Positions 30,307 to 42,100 of a stretch of 64,000 bases of DNA are shown here, in pieces. Each line of letters starts with the position of its first letter. Positions within the stretch are counted from its first letter, which is position 1. The notes beneath the pieces were generated by a model. That model was not told the origin of the DNA and did not search any database. It saw only the letters and a list, made by a program, of their open reading frames with translations. Location of the stretch: contig HG738138.1 in the NCBI GenBank assembly GCA_000499405.2, positions 20,003,753 through 20,067,752 of the forward strand, given 5' to 3'. The DNA is from Onchocerca volvulus (taxonomy: Eukaryota > Nematoda > Chromadorea > Rhabditida > Onchocercidae). The position numbers were made by a program, and so were the translations under genes.

Positions 30307-32585
30307 TCAACTACTGGCTCTTTTTGATATCCTCAGCAGGATAGTGAAACATGTCAACAACAATGCTATACTGTAACTTGAACTTTTGATAGTATCCGAT
30401 GAACCATTACATCTATCTCCATAACAAGTACACAACTGTACATCACCGAATACCGGATGAAGTTGTCTGCGATCCGAATTGTACAAATGAGCTCGGGGCA
30501 AGCTTCGACATTGATTCACCTAAATAGAATATAGTTATTTTTCTGCTTTCGCATTTTACAAAGTACTTCATGACGAATAAAAAGCTAAAATTACTGTTTG
30601 GAAACGGTGTGTTTTTATTGCGGTTTCATTGAAACCATTTCTCAGCACTCGATCCATACAGCCACGGATAAATTTAAAACCGATGAATATGCCTGGAAAA
30701 GTATTGGTACTAAAGAAATGAAAGAACCAAAGTAAAAGAACGTTGGAAGAACTAAAATAAAACATTGTTTGTTCTCAAATCTCTACTAGCATTATTTGAT
30801 ATTTAACCATGTGTTTGACATTTGGAGACGTCGATACTTTTTTTAACAACAATTTTGATCAGTTTCGAAAAATGGATTATGTATATTTTTCTGACTGATT
30901 TCTATAACAAGGAAGTCTACATTTGTATTACACGTTATTAGATATGTGCGTAAACTTAATATGACATGTAAATTTATTTTGATACACAAGGTTCAATATA
31001 TCTAGGATCCCATTGCTGAAATATTCCGCTTAATTTTACCCACTGGTTAAATCCATAATGTTCATGTTCCATTAGTTCGGAAATCACATAAGCTAAACTG
31101 AATCGTTGATTTGTTGTAATCAATTCAATAATCAAGAATTAACTGCAAACAAACCAGCTTCAACATCGGGTTCGAGTAGATTTACGCACATTGTTGAACA
31201 AATTACAGTAGGAACGTGACTTGAAAGTTGTGGATCATTACATCGGTTCGTGAATATCTGAATATCATAATTACATGTATATTACTTTGTTAGCTAAAAA
31301 TCTAAAAGGAAGATTGATGTGACAACATTTTGGAAATTTGGTATATCTACTTACAACTTTCTTTTACTTTCTCTATATTACTTTAAGTACCTTCTTTAAT
31401 TTTCCTTACACTACTTTAATATCCGATTTGTTCTAGGAATTTCGACGAAATTTAGCACAATGATTTTTATGGCTGACGAATTTTGGAATTGTTTACAGAT
31501 ATAGACCCTCCTTCATTCTCTCACTAGTATAAAATTATGTCTGCATCTGTTTTTCTACACTTGTTGCATGGATGGAAAAAAATTCCAATAAATCCATTTA
31601 AACTTTTACTCAAGAATAAGGGCTTCATAAATATCTCTAACAAAGGTGTCTAACAATGTCTTCATTTTAACCGAGAGTCTTTGAAAAGTTCGAGAACACG
31701 AATTTCCCTTGAAAGTTTTGTCTTTTATCAAAATTTAGCAATTCAAGAGATAATGTATAACGTTATCAATAGAAAACCTTAGGTGCAGTATAAATGTGTT
31801 GCAGATGCTCCCAACGTTCTTGATAACTCAATGACATACAGGAAAAGCATTCGAACCGGCGAGGTACGGTATCTGAAATAAGTATACTACTTCGATAAAA
31901 ATTTTTGATGTCAATGATAGCAATTAATCAGAATTACTAACATCGTATCTGATATCACTGATGAGATGAAACTGATTTTCCAAAATATCTCATTGAATTA
32001 ACTGAATTTTGAAACTCTATATTGATCATGTTAAAAAATTGTAAAACTATACTCAGTAAGATCCTTAAATGTAATTTCTATGTTAATCTCTTGGATTTCG
32101 GCAGATGAAATCGCAACGAAGATTTCACCACTTAAATGATATTTTGATGCATGAAAAATCAAAGGAGACTGTCTCTTTTGTAAATCTGGATAAATAACTA
32201 ATTCTGTCTACTATTTCCTTTCAAAATACATCAATGTATATGATGAACATTGAAATAACAAATTAATCTGATGAATTGTTTTTTTTTTTTTTTAACTACA
32301 GAAGTCTTCACGTATATTTCCCATTTTAATGGTACTTTGCAAATTAATAGCATTCAAATAAACTGTACTTGGGTATTATGTAAATCTAGATACAAATTAA
32401 AAATAGATTAATGAATTTGCAACAAACTGACGAGGCATATAAAAAGTAAATGAATTATGGTTGAAATGAAAAAAGATGAAAATACCAATTTCCATCAAAT
32501 CGGCAAATTCTTGAACGGCACACAAGTGAGGAATATCGATAAAAATGACCACTATCAATATTACCAAACTACCTACACTTTTCAT
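30307..32585 (-). CDS. ODR-2/HOT-like Ly-6 family surface protein (202 aa)
   Basis: A secreted, cysteine-rich protein probably tethered to the cell surface; C. elegans ODR-2 is a Ly-6-related, membrane-linked protein of neurons needed for olfaction. Exons: 32585-32486, 31872-31778, 31257-31155, 30692-30595, 30519-30307, total 609 nt, all phases matching. The start is a signal peptide (MKSVGSLVILIVVIFIDI...HLCAV). The body has paired cysteines: FECFSCMSLSYQERWEHL, NRCNDP, VICSTMCVNL, IRGCMDRVL, NQCRSL, and the closing LCTCYGDRCNG typical of the three-finger fold. A hydrophobic stretch (YSIALLLTCFTILL) near the end is followed by RISKRASS, which may be a GPI signal or a short-tailed membrane anchor. 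Upstream of the ATG, a nine-codon reading frame (ATG at 32605) ends in a TGA that overlaps the start codon (ATGA). Confidence 0.8.
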
Positions 32586-33757
32586 CCCGACATTGTTGTG
32601 CACTTCAACATCTTTTTCTTAGTTATTTTCCGAATTTCAGCACAATTTTATATCTGTGAAAAGCGGTTCGTCGTTTACAATTACAAACACTGACGAAAAG
32701 AAGTATAGTAAGTTCATAGTTAAAAAGCAGAAAAACTGTAATTCGAACTTTCTTGGAAAAAATAATGAAGGGAATAAGTTGGCAATTGATAAAAATCTGG
32801 TATGTGACTTGACGAGATGAATGATATGAATGATAAAAATTAATTGTGATTTAAGTCTTCCAAAGTGACTTCTTTGTTTTGGTTTATAACGCTCCGAAAG
32901 ACGCAGAAAAGCATTTCAATATTTCGAATACATTTCGGTGTAAATGAAATTTCGTTTTGAAAAGATTTCTGACACTATCAAGGAATAACTGAGTAAGAGA
33001 CAGTAAAAAGTTAAGCTGAGACATGGACATTGTTCCATAAAGAATGTTTCATGTCGACTGATGTGAGCTGCTGATAGTAAACATCGAAATTGAAAGAATA
33101 TCAAGATTAGTATCGAAATTTATTCATTAAATGTCATCACTTTGGATACACATCAAGGAACACTTTTTGAGAATTCTCCCTATTGAATTTGGAGATAAGA
33201 GACTGAGTGTCCAACAGTGAATATATAATGTGCTTTCGGCTCTTCACTTGTTGACATTTACACGGCATAACATAAAAAGTAATGAATTTAGTCATTCATT
33301 TTAAATTTTTACTATTCCCAATATCATGTGCGTCTAATTTTAAGTTAACTTTCTCCAACTGATCATCATATGATTTACACATACGGAGCAGACCGCTTTT
33401 ATCAGCTCATTTTCTTGCGAAATCTACGAAATACCCAAAAATTTATTCAGTTACCTGAAAACAATTTGGGCAACAACCTGAATTTCTAAATTACTTAGAT
33501 TATGGCAGACAGTAGGAAAATCGAACATATGTCTAATAATGAAATAAAAAGAAACTGAAAGGAAAGTCAAGAGTTTGTTTGAAGAAATGTAATTTTTCGT
33601 ATGTGTCGAAAGCCAAGCTAGTTGTTTAAAAGATAGAGCTGTTACTTCGGTATAAATTTGTAGGCTGCATATTTAGCTATGAAGAGCGGAAAAAATATTT
33701 TTTTGGGAAATCCTCGATCGGGAATTTCTGAAAATTTGAATTTATTGTTGCACAGAT
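32586..33757. other. Intergenic stretch upstream of the Ly-6 gene
   Basis: This should contain the Ly-6 promoter and 5' leader. I see no coding exon or repeat in it. Confidence 0.5.
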
Positions 33758-34972
33758 AATGTTATATTCATTTATTAGAGCTTTAGAAGTAAAAAGCTAA
33801 ATAAGGGCATTTCATTTTTTTTCTGGGAAGTTAGATCCGAAAGTTGATTACTTCCCAGAATTCTCCGGATCAAGACTACCTAAAGACAACAGGTGAGATT
33901 CCTAATTTTCCGAATAAGGCGAAGAATTGGTTTTGAGTTGTTTATTTTTTAATGGTATTGTATGGATTAGGTTACTAAAAATATTAATTTATTCTAAATG
34001 GGAAATAATGAAAGTGAAATGACATTTGCCTCTTGTCGTGTGATATTTTGGCGAGACAAGCAGCATTGAGAAGTTCGACTGCTTAAAAAACTTTGCTTCA
34101 TATCTTATCTTTCAAAAAATCATGTTTTCTTTAAAATTTTGCTCAAAATGTTAAACAACAAATTGGCATTGCTTCATTTTCTATATCGTATATCCAGCAA
34201 ATACTAGTAAATAATCATTAGAAAAAAAATCAATAATTAGAAAAAGTAGATAATTTTAGAAGAGCTTAAATCTATTTGATCTGATGAAAAAGGGTTGCTG
34301 CTTCTCATCTTCCATTGATAATAATGGAAAATTTCAAAAAAAAGTTAGGTTGCTTGCGGAATTTGCTCGCATTTTTCCGCATTGTCGCACTCAAATGTCA
34401 CTGACCAATCAAATAAATTATCGAATAAGTAAAGATTGTAAGGTCCAAAATCACTTTTTCTCTAATAAATTATGTCCTTTCAATTGTGTAATTAATGGCA
34501 TAGAAGAAATACAACAAACTTATTGTCAAAGATTGTAATTGTCAAAAACTATGATTCAATGCTAAGAGACTTTTTTTTTATAGATTTTTAAAGTCAAATG
34601 GATGAATGATTGCAAACAGTAATCAAAACCATTTTTCCATAGTATAATTTTTTAGCAAAAAATTAATTTAAAATAGATGAGCTACATCTTTATTAATTAT
34701 TAGCAAGTAATGACAAAGTAACTGGCAAGGAAATAGTTTGAAAAATAAAGTCTGAATAGATTGTTGATAGCTAATTCTTTATCAATTATTGCAAAGAAGC
34801 ATTTCACCTGCTTCTTTCCAACATAACAGAATTTTGAATGACGGTAATATCCAAATTTCTTCTTTGACGTATGCTGCTTTAAACTTGTTGAATTCACATT
34901 GCATCGCTTCATAGACTATTCCAAGCACTCACAAGGGTAGTATTCCAACAAATCCAATTCATTGCAATTTTT
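33758..34972 (+). repeat. Left arm of a large near-perfect inverted repeat
   Basis: The reverse complement of this 1,215-base arm matches 36797-38011 base for base apart from about three differences noticed near the outer end (33765, 33783, 33886). Coordinates of paired bases always sum to 71769, so there are no net indels between the arms. Each arm carries the same two open frames in convergent orientation: 84 codons beginning MKKGCCFSSSIDNNGK (34284-34538, plus strand here) and 70 codons beginning MKRCNVNSTSLKQ (34700-34912, minus strand here). Neither is recognised and neither has clear splice or promoter context. No target-site duplication was seen at the outer ends. Confidence 0.95.
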
Positions 34973-35552
34973 GTAACGGAAGTTGTGTAACCATAAAGTG
35001 ACCAAACTTGAATGGAAATCTTGAGTTAAAAAATTATTTATGCAAATTCAGCTCATTACTGGAGAGAGACTACAACGAATCTTCATTAGCTGTATGAATG
35101 TTTGATGTTTTTTTAATGCAATTGTCCTTAATGTTTGTTAAAACGCAACTGTTCCCTGTGGCAATATATAATCCAGTGACAACTTTTGATGATTGATCTT
35201 CGGAATTAGGTTTTATGGAATGGCCATTCATTCGAAACTATTATTGGAAACCACAAAGGAAACTTGCTGTCAGAAGAATGTTTTAGACCAACCAATATAT
35301 CAATAATCAGATTCACAGGCTTGACGGAAATGAACTATTGCTTGTCGAGAGTGAAACTTGTCAGTCTAAAAGGCAAGTGAAAATGATGAATTATTCTACT
35401 GTGGCAATGGCCTATTGCTTCTTCGATTTTCCTTTGCTCAATGAGCATGAAATTCCAGTAAATTCAATCTTTGATTTTTAATAAATTCAGTGATGATCCT
35501 AAAAATCCTTGGTTCGACAGATCAGGAAAGGTGTATAATAAAGCGGGGGTGG
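34940..35552 (+). pseudogene. Decayed coding frame across the left arm/spacer junction
   Basis: One plus-strand frame can be followed from about 34940 to 35478 with few stops (three TGA, one TAG at 35284-35286). It reads HCNFCNGSCVTIK, then YNPVTTFDD, FMEWPFIRNYYWKPQRKLA, and NNQIHRLDGNELLLVESE. After a probable frameshift near 35476 it continues NKFSDDPKNPWFDRSGKVY to a TAG at about 35550. The aromatic and charged blocks look like former protein. There are no introns, so it may be a retrocopy or part of a mobile element. I do not recognise the family. The frame crosses the junction at 34972 without a break, which suggests that the left arm plus spacer is the older arrangement and the right arm the copied one. 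Confidence 0.4.
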
Positions 35553-36796
35553 ATCAATAGTGAAGATCAGAAAAGTGATAGTTTTAAACGCTCTGCAATT
35601 TTTCAAAGTTTTCTTTTTTTAAAGAACTATTTTTAAAAGAAACTGTGTGATATCACTGATTATTTAACTACATATTGATAACTTAGAAAAGATAGAGATC
35701 AATGGAAAGGTCAAATTTGTCATCAACAGAGAATCAAAAAGGGGCACTGCAAGCAGAACTTTCAAGGGGAGTTTCGCTTAAAATCAAACTTAATGGATAG
35801 AATATAGGACTAGCAGATATGATCATCTTCTCCGCCTCTATTTCCACTTTCCGTCTCTTCTAAGAAAACAAAAATTTTTAAAGTTTGAGAATAAGGCATT
35901 ATAATAAAAATTAAGAACTCCAAGTGATCCGAACTCAGCCTAACAAAAAGAAAGTTCGGAACTGCAAACACAAATAATTGAAAGTGCATAATGCAAGCCC
36001 TTTTTGCGGTGCTAATTTTTCTAATGACAAGCGATTTGCATCACACTTAAAAATGATATGAAATAAGATTAGACAATGGCTTCCATTATTCAACTGCATA
36101 AAGTTGTTATGAATGAATCACTAACTAAAATGCAAACAAGTTAACTTTATCCTGTGAAACTAGAAAATCGAAATTTATACGGAAGTAATTCTTCTTCCAA
36201 GAGATATTTTAAAAAATACGAGAATGAGAAATTCCCAAAAGAAGTGCTGCTTCTTCAATTTTTTCAATTTTATAGCATGATGATGACCCCGTATTATCAT
36301 TGCTCAATATCTGTTCGAATTACAAAAAATGCTTTTGTATATTACATTTACAATTGGAGCTACCATTTCAACGACTCAAATATTTTTCCAACATTTGCGT
36401 ATAATCATTTCTCGACAATATCAATTTTCGGTTTCACTCAAAAAGAAAAATTCCAAAACAGACAGCTCAATTTCAGTAATATAGTCATTCTTTTTGCAAA
36501 AAAGACACATTTTTCCATTTCACCGACTTCCAATGTTAAGTGTAGTTACTTGCATTCTTCCCATAATTGAAGCTAATTACACATAGGAAAGCTTAGAAAC
36601 TTCCATTTCAAATCAAACAAGTTTTTGTGTATTTCAACCTATGGCAAAGCTGAGGCAACTTCACCCTTGTATATTACAATTTATAGAACTAGAATGTGCA
36701 ACAAAATAGAATCATATGAACTATAAAAATTATAAAAAATTTAGGCAACGCCTGAAATTTTTTTCTTGATTTTGCTATTAGATGTCAGAGTTCAAT
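34973..36796. other. Spacer of the large inverted repeat
   Basis: This is 1,824 bases of single-copy sequence between the arms. It contains the decayed frame described at 34940-35552 and the open frame at 36154-36570. The middle part (35560-36150) shows nothing recognisable. Confidence 0.8.
36154..36570 (+). CDS. 138-codon open frame in the palindrome spacer, unrecognised
   Basis: The frame is open from a GTG at 36154 to a TGA at 36568-36570, with no ATG until about 36277. It is rich in Ser, Phe, Tyr and Asn and has no motif I know. For a genome this AT-rich, an open run this long is rare by chance, being the second longest in the window. It may be an exon of an unseen gene or part of an element. 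The antisense frame in the same phase has four TGA stops that simply mirror TCA serine codons here. Confidence 0.25.
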   Translation: MKLENRNLYGSNSSSKRYFKKYENEKFPKEVLLLQFFQFYSMMMTPYYHCSISVRITKNAFVYYIYNWSYHFNDSNIFPTFAYNHFSTISIFGFTQKEKFQNRQLNFSNIVILFAKKTHFSISPTSNVKCSYLHSSHN

Positions 36797-38011
36797 AAAA
36801 ATTGCAATGAATTGGATTTGTTGGAATACTACCCTTGTGAGTGCTTGGAATAGTCTATGAAGCGATGCAATGTGAATTCAACAAGTTTAAAGCAGCATAC
36901 GTCAAAGAAGAAATTTGGATATTACCGTCATTCAAAATTCTGTTATGTTGGAAAGAAGCAGGTGAAATGCTTCTTTGCAATAATTGATAAAGAATTAGCT
37001 ATCAACAATCTATTCAGACTTTATTTTTCAAACTATTTCCTTGCCAGTTACTTTGTCATTACTTGCTAATAATTAATAAAGATGTAGCTCATCTATTTTA
37101 AATTAATTTTTTGCTAAAAAATTATACTATGGAAAAATGGTTTTGATTACTGTTTGCAATCATTCATCCATTTGACTTTAAAAATCTATAAAAAAAAAGT
37201 CTCTTAGCATTGAATCATAGTTTTTGACAATTACAATCTTTGACAATAAGTTTGTTGTATTTCTTCTATGCCATTAATTACACAATTGAAAGGACATAAT
37301 TTATTAGAGAAAAAGTGATTTTGGACCTTACAATCTTTACTTATTCGATAATTTATTTGATTGGTCAGTGACATTTGAGTGCGACAATGCGGAAAAATGC
37401 GAGCAAATTCCGCAAGCAACCTAACTTTTTTTTGAAATTTTCCATTATTATCAATGGAAGATGAGAAGCAGCAACCCTTTTTCATCAGATCAAATAGATT
37501 TAAGCTCTTCTAAAATTATCTACTTTTTCTAATTATTGATTTTTTTTCTAATGATTATTTACTAGTATTTGCTGGATATACGATATAGAAAATGAAGCAA
37601 TGCCAATTTGTTGTTTAACATTTTGAGCAAAATTTTAAAGAAAACATGATTTTTTGAAAGATAAGATATGAAGCAAAGTTTTTTAAGCAGTCGAACTTCT
37701 CAATGCTGCTTGTCTCGCCAAAATATCACACGACAAGAGGCAAATGTCATTTCACTTTCATTATTTCCCATTTAGAATAAATTAATATTTTTAGTAACCT
37801 AATCCATACAATACCATTAAAAAATAAACAACTCAAAACCAATTCTTCGCCTTATTCGGAAAATTAGGAATCTCACCTGTTGCCTTTAGGTAGTCTTGAT
37901 CCGGAGAATTCTGGGAAGTAATCAACTTTCGGATCTAACTTCCCAGAAAAAAAATGAAATGCCCTTATTTAGCTTTTTACTTCTACAGCTCTAATAAATG
38001 AATGTAACATT
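36797..38011 (-). repeat. Right arm of a large near-perfect inverted repeat
   Basis: This is the inverted partner of 33758-34972 and carries the same two open frames at 36857-37069 (plus) and 37231-37485 (minus). Its outer end lies inside a 29-base near-perfect palindrome (37992-38020: TAATAAATGAATGT, A, then its complement). Only half of that palindrome is present at the left outer end. Confidence 0.95.
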
Positions 38012-38540
38012 CATTTATTATCAACAATTGTATACATATGAAAGTGCAAAAAATATGCACAATTATATTTTCTCAGCTCTGTTCTTTTTTGCATCTATAA
38101 CATACAATTGTTGAGTATTAATCAAAAAACAACCAAAAGAGATTTAAAAGAGCAAAATATGAAATTTCATCGATTATAAACTGTTTGTACCAAATTTCGA
38201 TCAGAAGTGATTATGTAAAATATTATTTTTGCAGTAGCATATTTTATCGAATTATTATCGTGCGGATAGCGAAAAAGTGGAAATGTTGAAACGTTTAAAA
38301 TAAATGGATTTGCACCGAGTATAATGTCAAAATATAAACAAAAGATAAATTCGGAAGATCAAATCAATAATAACTGTGAATTCGCAAAAACAGATGTCAG
38401 AAAATGACAATAATCAAGAATTGCTGGCTTTGATTAGATTTCTCGCTTATATATAGATATATATATTGTTGAAATAGAAAGGGAAAAATAGAAAAGGATA
38501 GCGAAAAAGAATACTACTGAAATTTAAATTCTTTGATTCT

Positions 38541-39188
38541 TCAAATATGAATAAGCAAAGAAGCTGCTTCAGCTACGGAAGATAAAATGTTCAGGCAGAT
38601 GACCAAGCATCATAAATCCATGCCATTTGAGACATTTTAGAATAACATTTCAAATCTCATAAAAAAAGGGATGCTTCAATTAGGTTCAGCAGGAAACAAC
38701 TATTTTCAAAACTCTCGTTTCATCGAGAAAGACAATCGAAGGTTATACTAGAACAGTTAAGATTGAATTGCTATACATGGTCTGTAAGAGTTACGCTCAA
38801 AAACTCCAGAAATCTCATATAATTAAAAAGAAAAAATAGCACTTTAAATTGAAAAATGCATGTCATTATTCCCAAAGTGCAGTAAAAGGTGAGGAAAATG
38901 ACCTATCCGATAACACCCTACTTCTGTATGATAAGCCTTTGGCATTAAAACCCACAATAAAGAGGAGACAATATGCTAAAAGAGATAGAAAGACTTACTG
39001 TAAGTTCTGAATTTCGAATAACTTGTATCGCTCCATGCTGTGCGCACAAATTCCGTCCTTTGAGCGCTGTTTTCACTCAGTGTATCCGAAATTTGTATAT
39101 TCGAGAGCTGCGCGCGTTTTGCACAGCTCAATTTGTGGCAGATACACCACATTAGCATTACTGATAACGTGATAATCGATAACCGCAT
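38541..39188 (-). CDS. Candidate small secreted protein (two exons, 73 aa)
   Basis: An ATG at 39188 opens a frame with a signal-peptide-like start (MRLSIITLSVMLMWCICHKL, then SCAKR) and a hydrophilic body (SDTLSENSAQRTEF). It ends at a strong donor ACA|GTAAGT (exon 39188-38999, phase 1). An acceptor CTTCCGTAG at about 38580-38573 gives a short in-phase final exon (TEAASLLIHI, stop at 38541). The first exon has the better support. The second is only the nearest option that fits, and the true 3' part may lie elsewhere. A processed peptide or small effector is possible, but I recognise no family. Confidence 0.35.
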
Positions 39189-42100
39189 TTCATTGTTTTT
39201 TACTTATTTTGTTTCTATTCATTTTTGTCCGATAGTTTAGACAGACAAACAATGTGTCGTTGTGGAGTAACAGTAATGAATAAAAACATGAAATGTGAAA
39301 TTCAGTTCAAATTTTGGAAATTTTTTGAATTATTCAAATATGCAAGACGAATCAGTTGTAGCGATATTTTTTGTCGATAAATGATAAGTGATTGATAATG
39401 CGCAGTGATTCTAAAGTATTCAAATAAAGCAACGTGATGGATTCAAAATGAAAGTCTTATATGATGCATGCACATCGACATTCCAGTAAGCACAAGATGT
39501 TTCACTGTAATTTGTATAAAACAGAAATTAAAGTTGCAAATTTGATCATTATAAATCCGAAAACTCTTATCGCTGATCGTAAGTTAGTTTCACTTAATAT
39601 AAGCAAGGATTAACATTAGATTAAGTTGGGCAACTGAATACATTTTGTTTCGCTAAACCAATTAATATCGGACATTACTATTTTTTATAAAAAAATTACG
39701 CATTTGTAAATGATTTTTCTGTTGTCTGTTCTTTTCAAATTCATACCGAACGGCAAATTTTTTTAAGCTGAAAGAGGTCTATGGAGATGATAATCAGAGG
39801 ATGAAAAAGTAAAAGTAAAAATATATTGTACCGTTTACTCTTACCAGAATAAAACAGAAAAATTCTAATCTTTCACAAATATCGATCATATACCAAGCTA
39901 AAAGCCATATCCATGCAGCCTTTCAGTCTTTCAAATGAAATTAAGGGTTTTAAAAATGAATTTAAAAAGAATTTCTTTTGTTGATTGATTCCATTATATA
40001 AAATAGAATTGCTATTTTTATGGATACCCTGAAATCCGATAAGATCGAAACAAAAGATTATTCGTGTTTCATGTACTTTCGAGGAAAAATAAAGAAATCA
40101 AAGAAATAAAGAATATCGGACAAAATGTTGGATACATAATTTTTGAAAATTTTCAATTATTTCGCTTGATAACATTTCTCGAAAAAAAAAAGTGCTATTT
40201 TGTTGTTTTTTACTATTCATCTAGAAACTTACTTATTTTTCTTCTCTGCCTTTTTAATGTAACATTTTTAAGGTTCTTTCGGTGATATTAAATACTACTT
40301 AAAATACGAAATGCTAATGAATATTTTTGTTTTGAAATTATTCGAAATATTCATAGTAATTAGGCTATCTTTTTGACTGTTTCAGCTATTACGTTTTGAG
40401 TCTGATCAAAATTACTTCCATGCCAGTAATGGAGCTAATAAAAACAAGGGAGTGAGATCATCTAAGTTCAACTTTGAATAAAAGTTTACATTTGTTTGTT
40501 TACTATAAGAACAAGGATGATAAAGCAATTACATAGTTTAATCTAAAATGTTTTCGATCGACGATAATCTATTTTATCCGAGAAGCATTACAAAACGACA
40601 ATTAAATTTCAGTTAGACATTGTCAATAAAGATAAACAAAGAGGCCAAACTCATCTCAATAAAATATATCAAAATTAATTTAAAATTCCAAATTCTTGAA
40701 AACCAATGTTTTAAAATGCATTTGCTTAAATTTGTGAGGCTCAACCATAAATATATTTAGTAGACACACAGAAATAACTAACTTGAACAAAGCGCAGAAA
40801 ATAATGAAATAATGGGCGAATAAAATGCAAAATTTGACTTTTCTGCTCAATCATGAAAACTCATCTAAACAATGAAGCATTTAAAATGAAATTATGAAAT
40901 AATTGATTAAAATGTAAGTAATACATGCCAAATTGCAGGTAGTAACAGACATTAAAATTTGTTTATCGTCATTTGCTGGTATATTATACTTCTCGAATGA
41001 AGTTAAAATTTTCCCTTTTGCCATTTTAGTTTATACAACTACAAATTCAACTTTAGAATATTAGACACATTCATCGATTCCCACTTTTTAAGTACATGAA
41101 ACTGACTTTCATGAACTGAATATTGCCATAGTTGAAAATATTGCTAAATATTGTTAAAATCTGCTGGAGTGATCAATAGATAAATGCATAAAAACGAAAT
41201 ATTATCATACAAAAAACCCAACTTTCATATCTACTAAATGATTTGATTCTCATTGCTTGTAATCAAATTATTTGGATTTCAGAATAATCTATACTGCTCT
41301 CTGATAACTGATAAAGATTGTGGCATTGAATGATCGATTAAAATAGAATGATGAAGGAAAATAAAATCATGGAAAGATTAAATGTCTATTATAATAACTT
41401 TATCCATATAAAGGTAGTAAAGCATCATTTTTTGGAAGTGGACATTTAGTCAGCCATTTGGTTAATGATGAATTCAGTTGGTAGGAGCTAACTTTCATTT
41501 CATGATATCTATTTGTAATTTGATGGGAAGTCAAAAGATAGTAGGGGAAATGATAACTAAGAAACAAAGAAAAACTTCTGTTTTCGATCATTTTGAGAGA
41601 ATAAGCGCAGAAGAGAATGACAGCACATTGGAAATGATTTTTTATCATAACTGCTTTGCTCTTAACAAGGATTGAAAGCTATGGCTGCCCTAACTTAAAA
41701 AATCTTCGATATTTTTAGAGACAAGCGCGAATCTACCACATTTGAGAATAACATCTGAAAATAAAGATCGATTGTTGCAATAAATTTGCTATGAAAAGAA
41801 AAGATGCCTGGTAGGAACAGTTATAGCAGTCATTATGAAAAGTTAATTAATATTCTAATCAAATAAAGATAGAAATACCAAACAAATGGAACATTGTTGC
41901 AGAAAGGATGTTAAATAGAATCTGTCTGCAAAAAGTTGGAAGAAACAAAATGAACAGTATTTAAACTCAATTATGCCAGAGACTAAAAATCTGTTTTTCT
42001 GCATTCGTAAATTCTGATCTAAAGCACATTAATTTATTTAAAAAAGTTACAATTTTAGTTTAAAAGCATATGAGTGTTATCTTCTGGTTCATATAATAAA

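Noticed and set aside
36200..36570. Minus-strand frame interrupted only by TGA codons, which looked like a sequence using TGA for tryptophan (mitochondrial insertion)
   Set aside because: The four TGA codons are the mirror of TCA serine codons in the fully open plus-strand frame, and the text matches no mitochondrial protein.
38973..39155. 60-codon plus-strand open frame
   Set aside because: It is antisense to the signal-peptide exon with a GTAAGT donor, which is the more likely coding strand.
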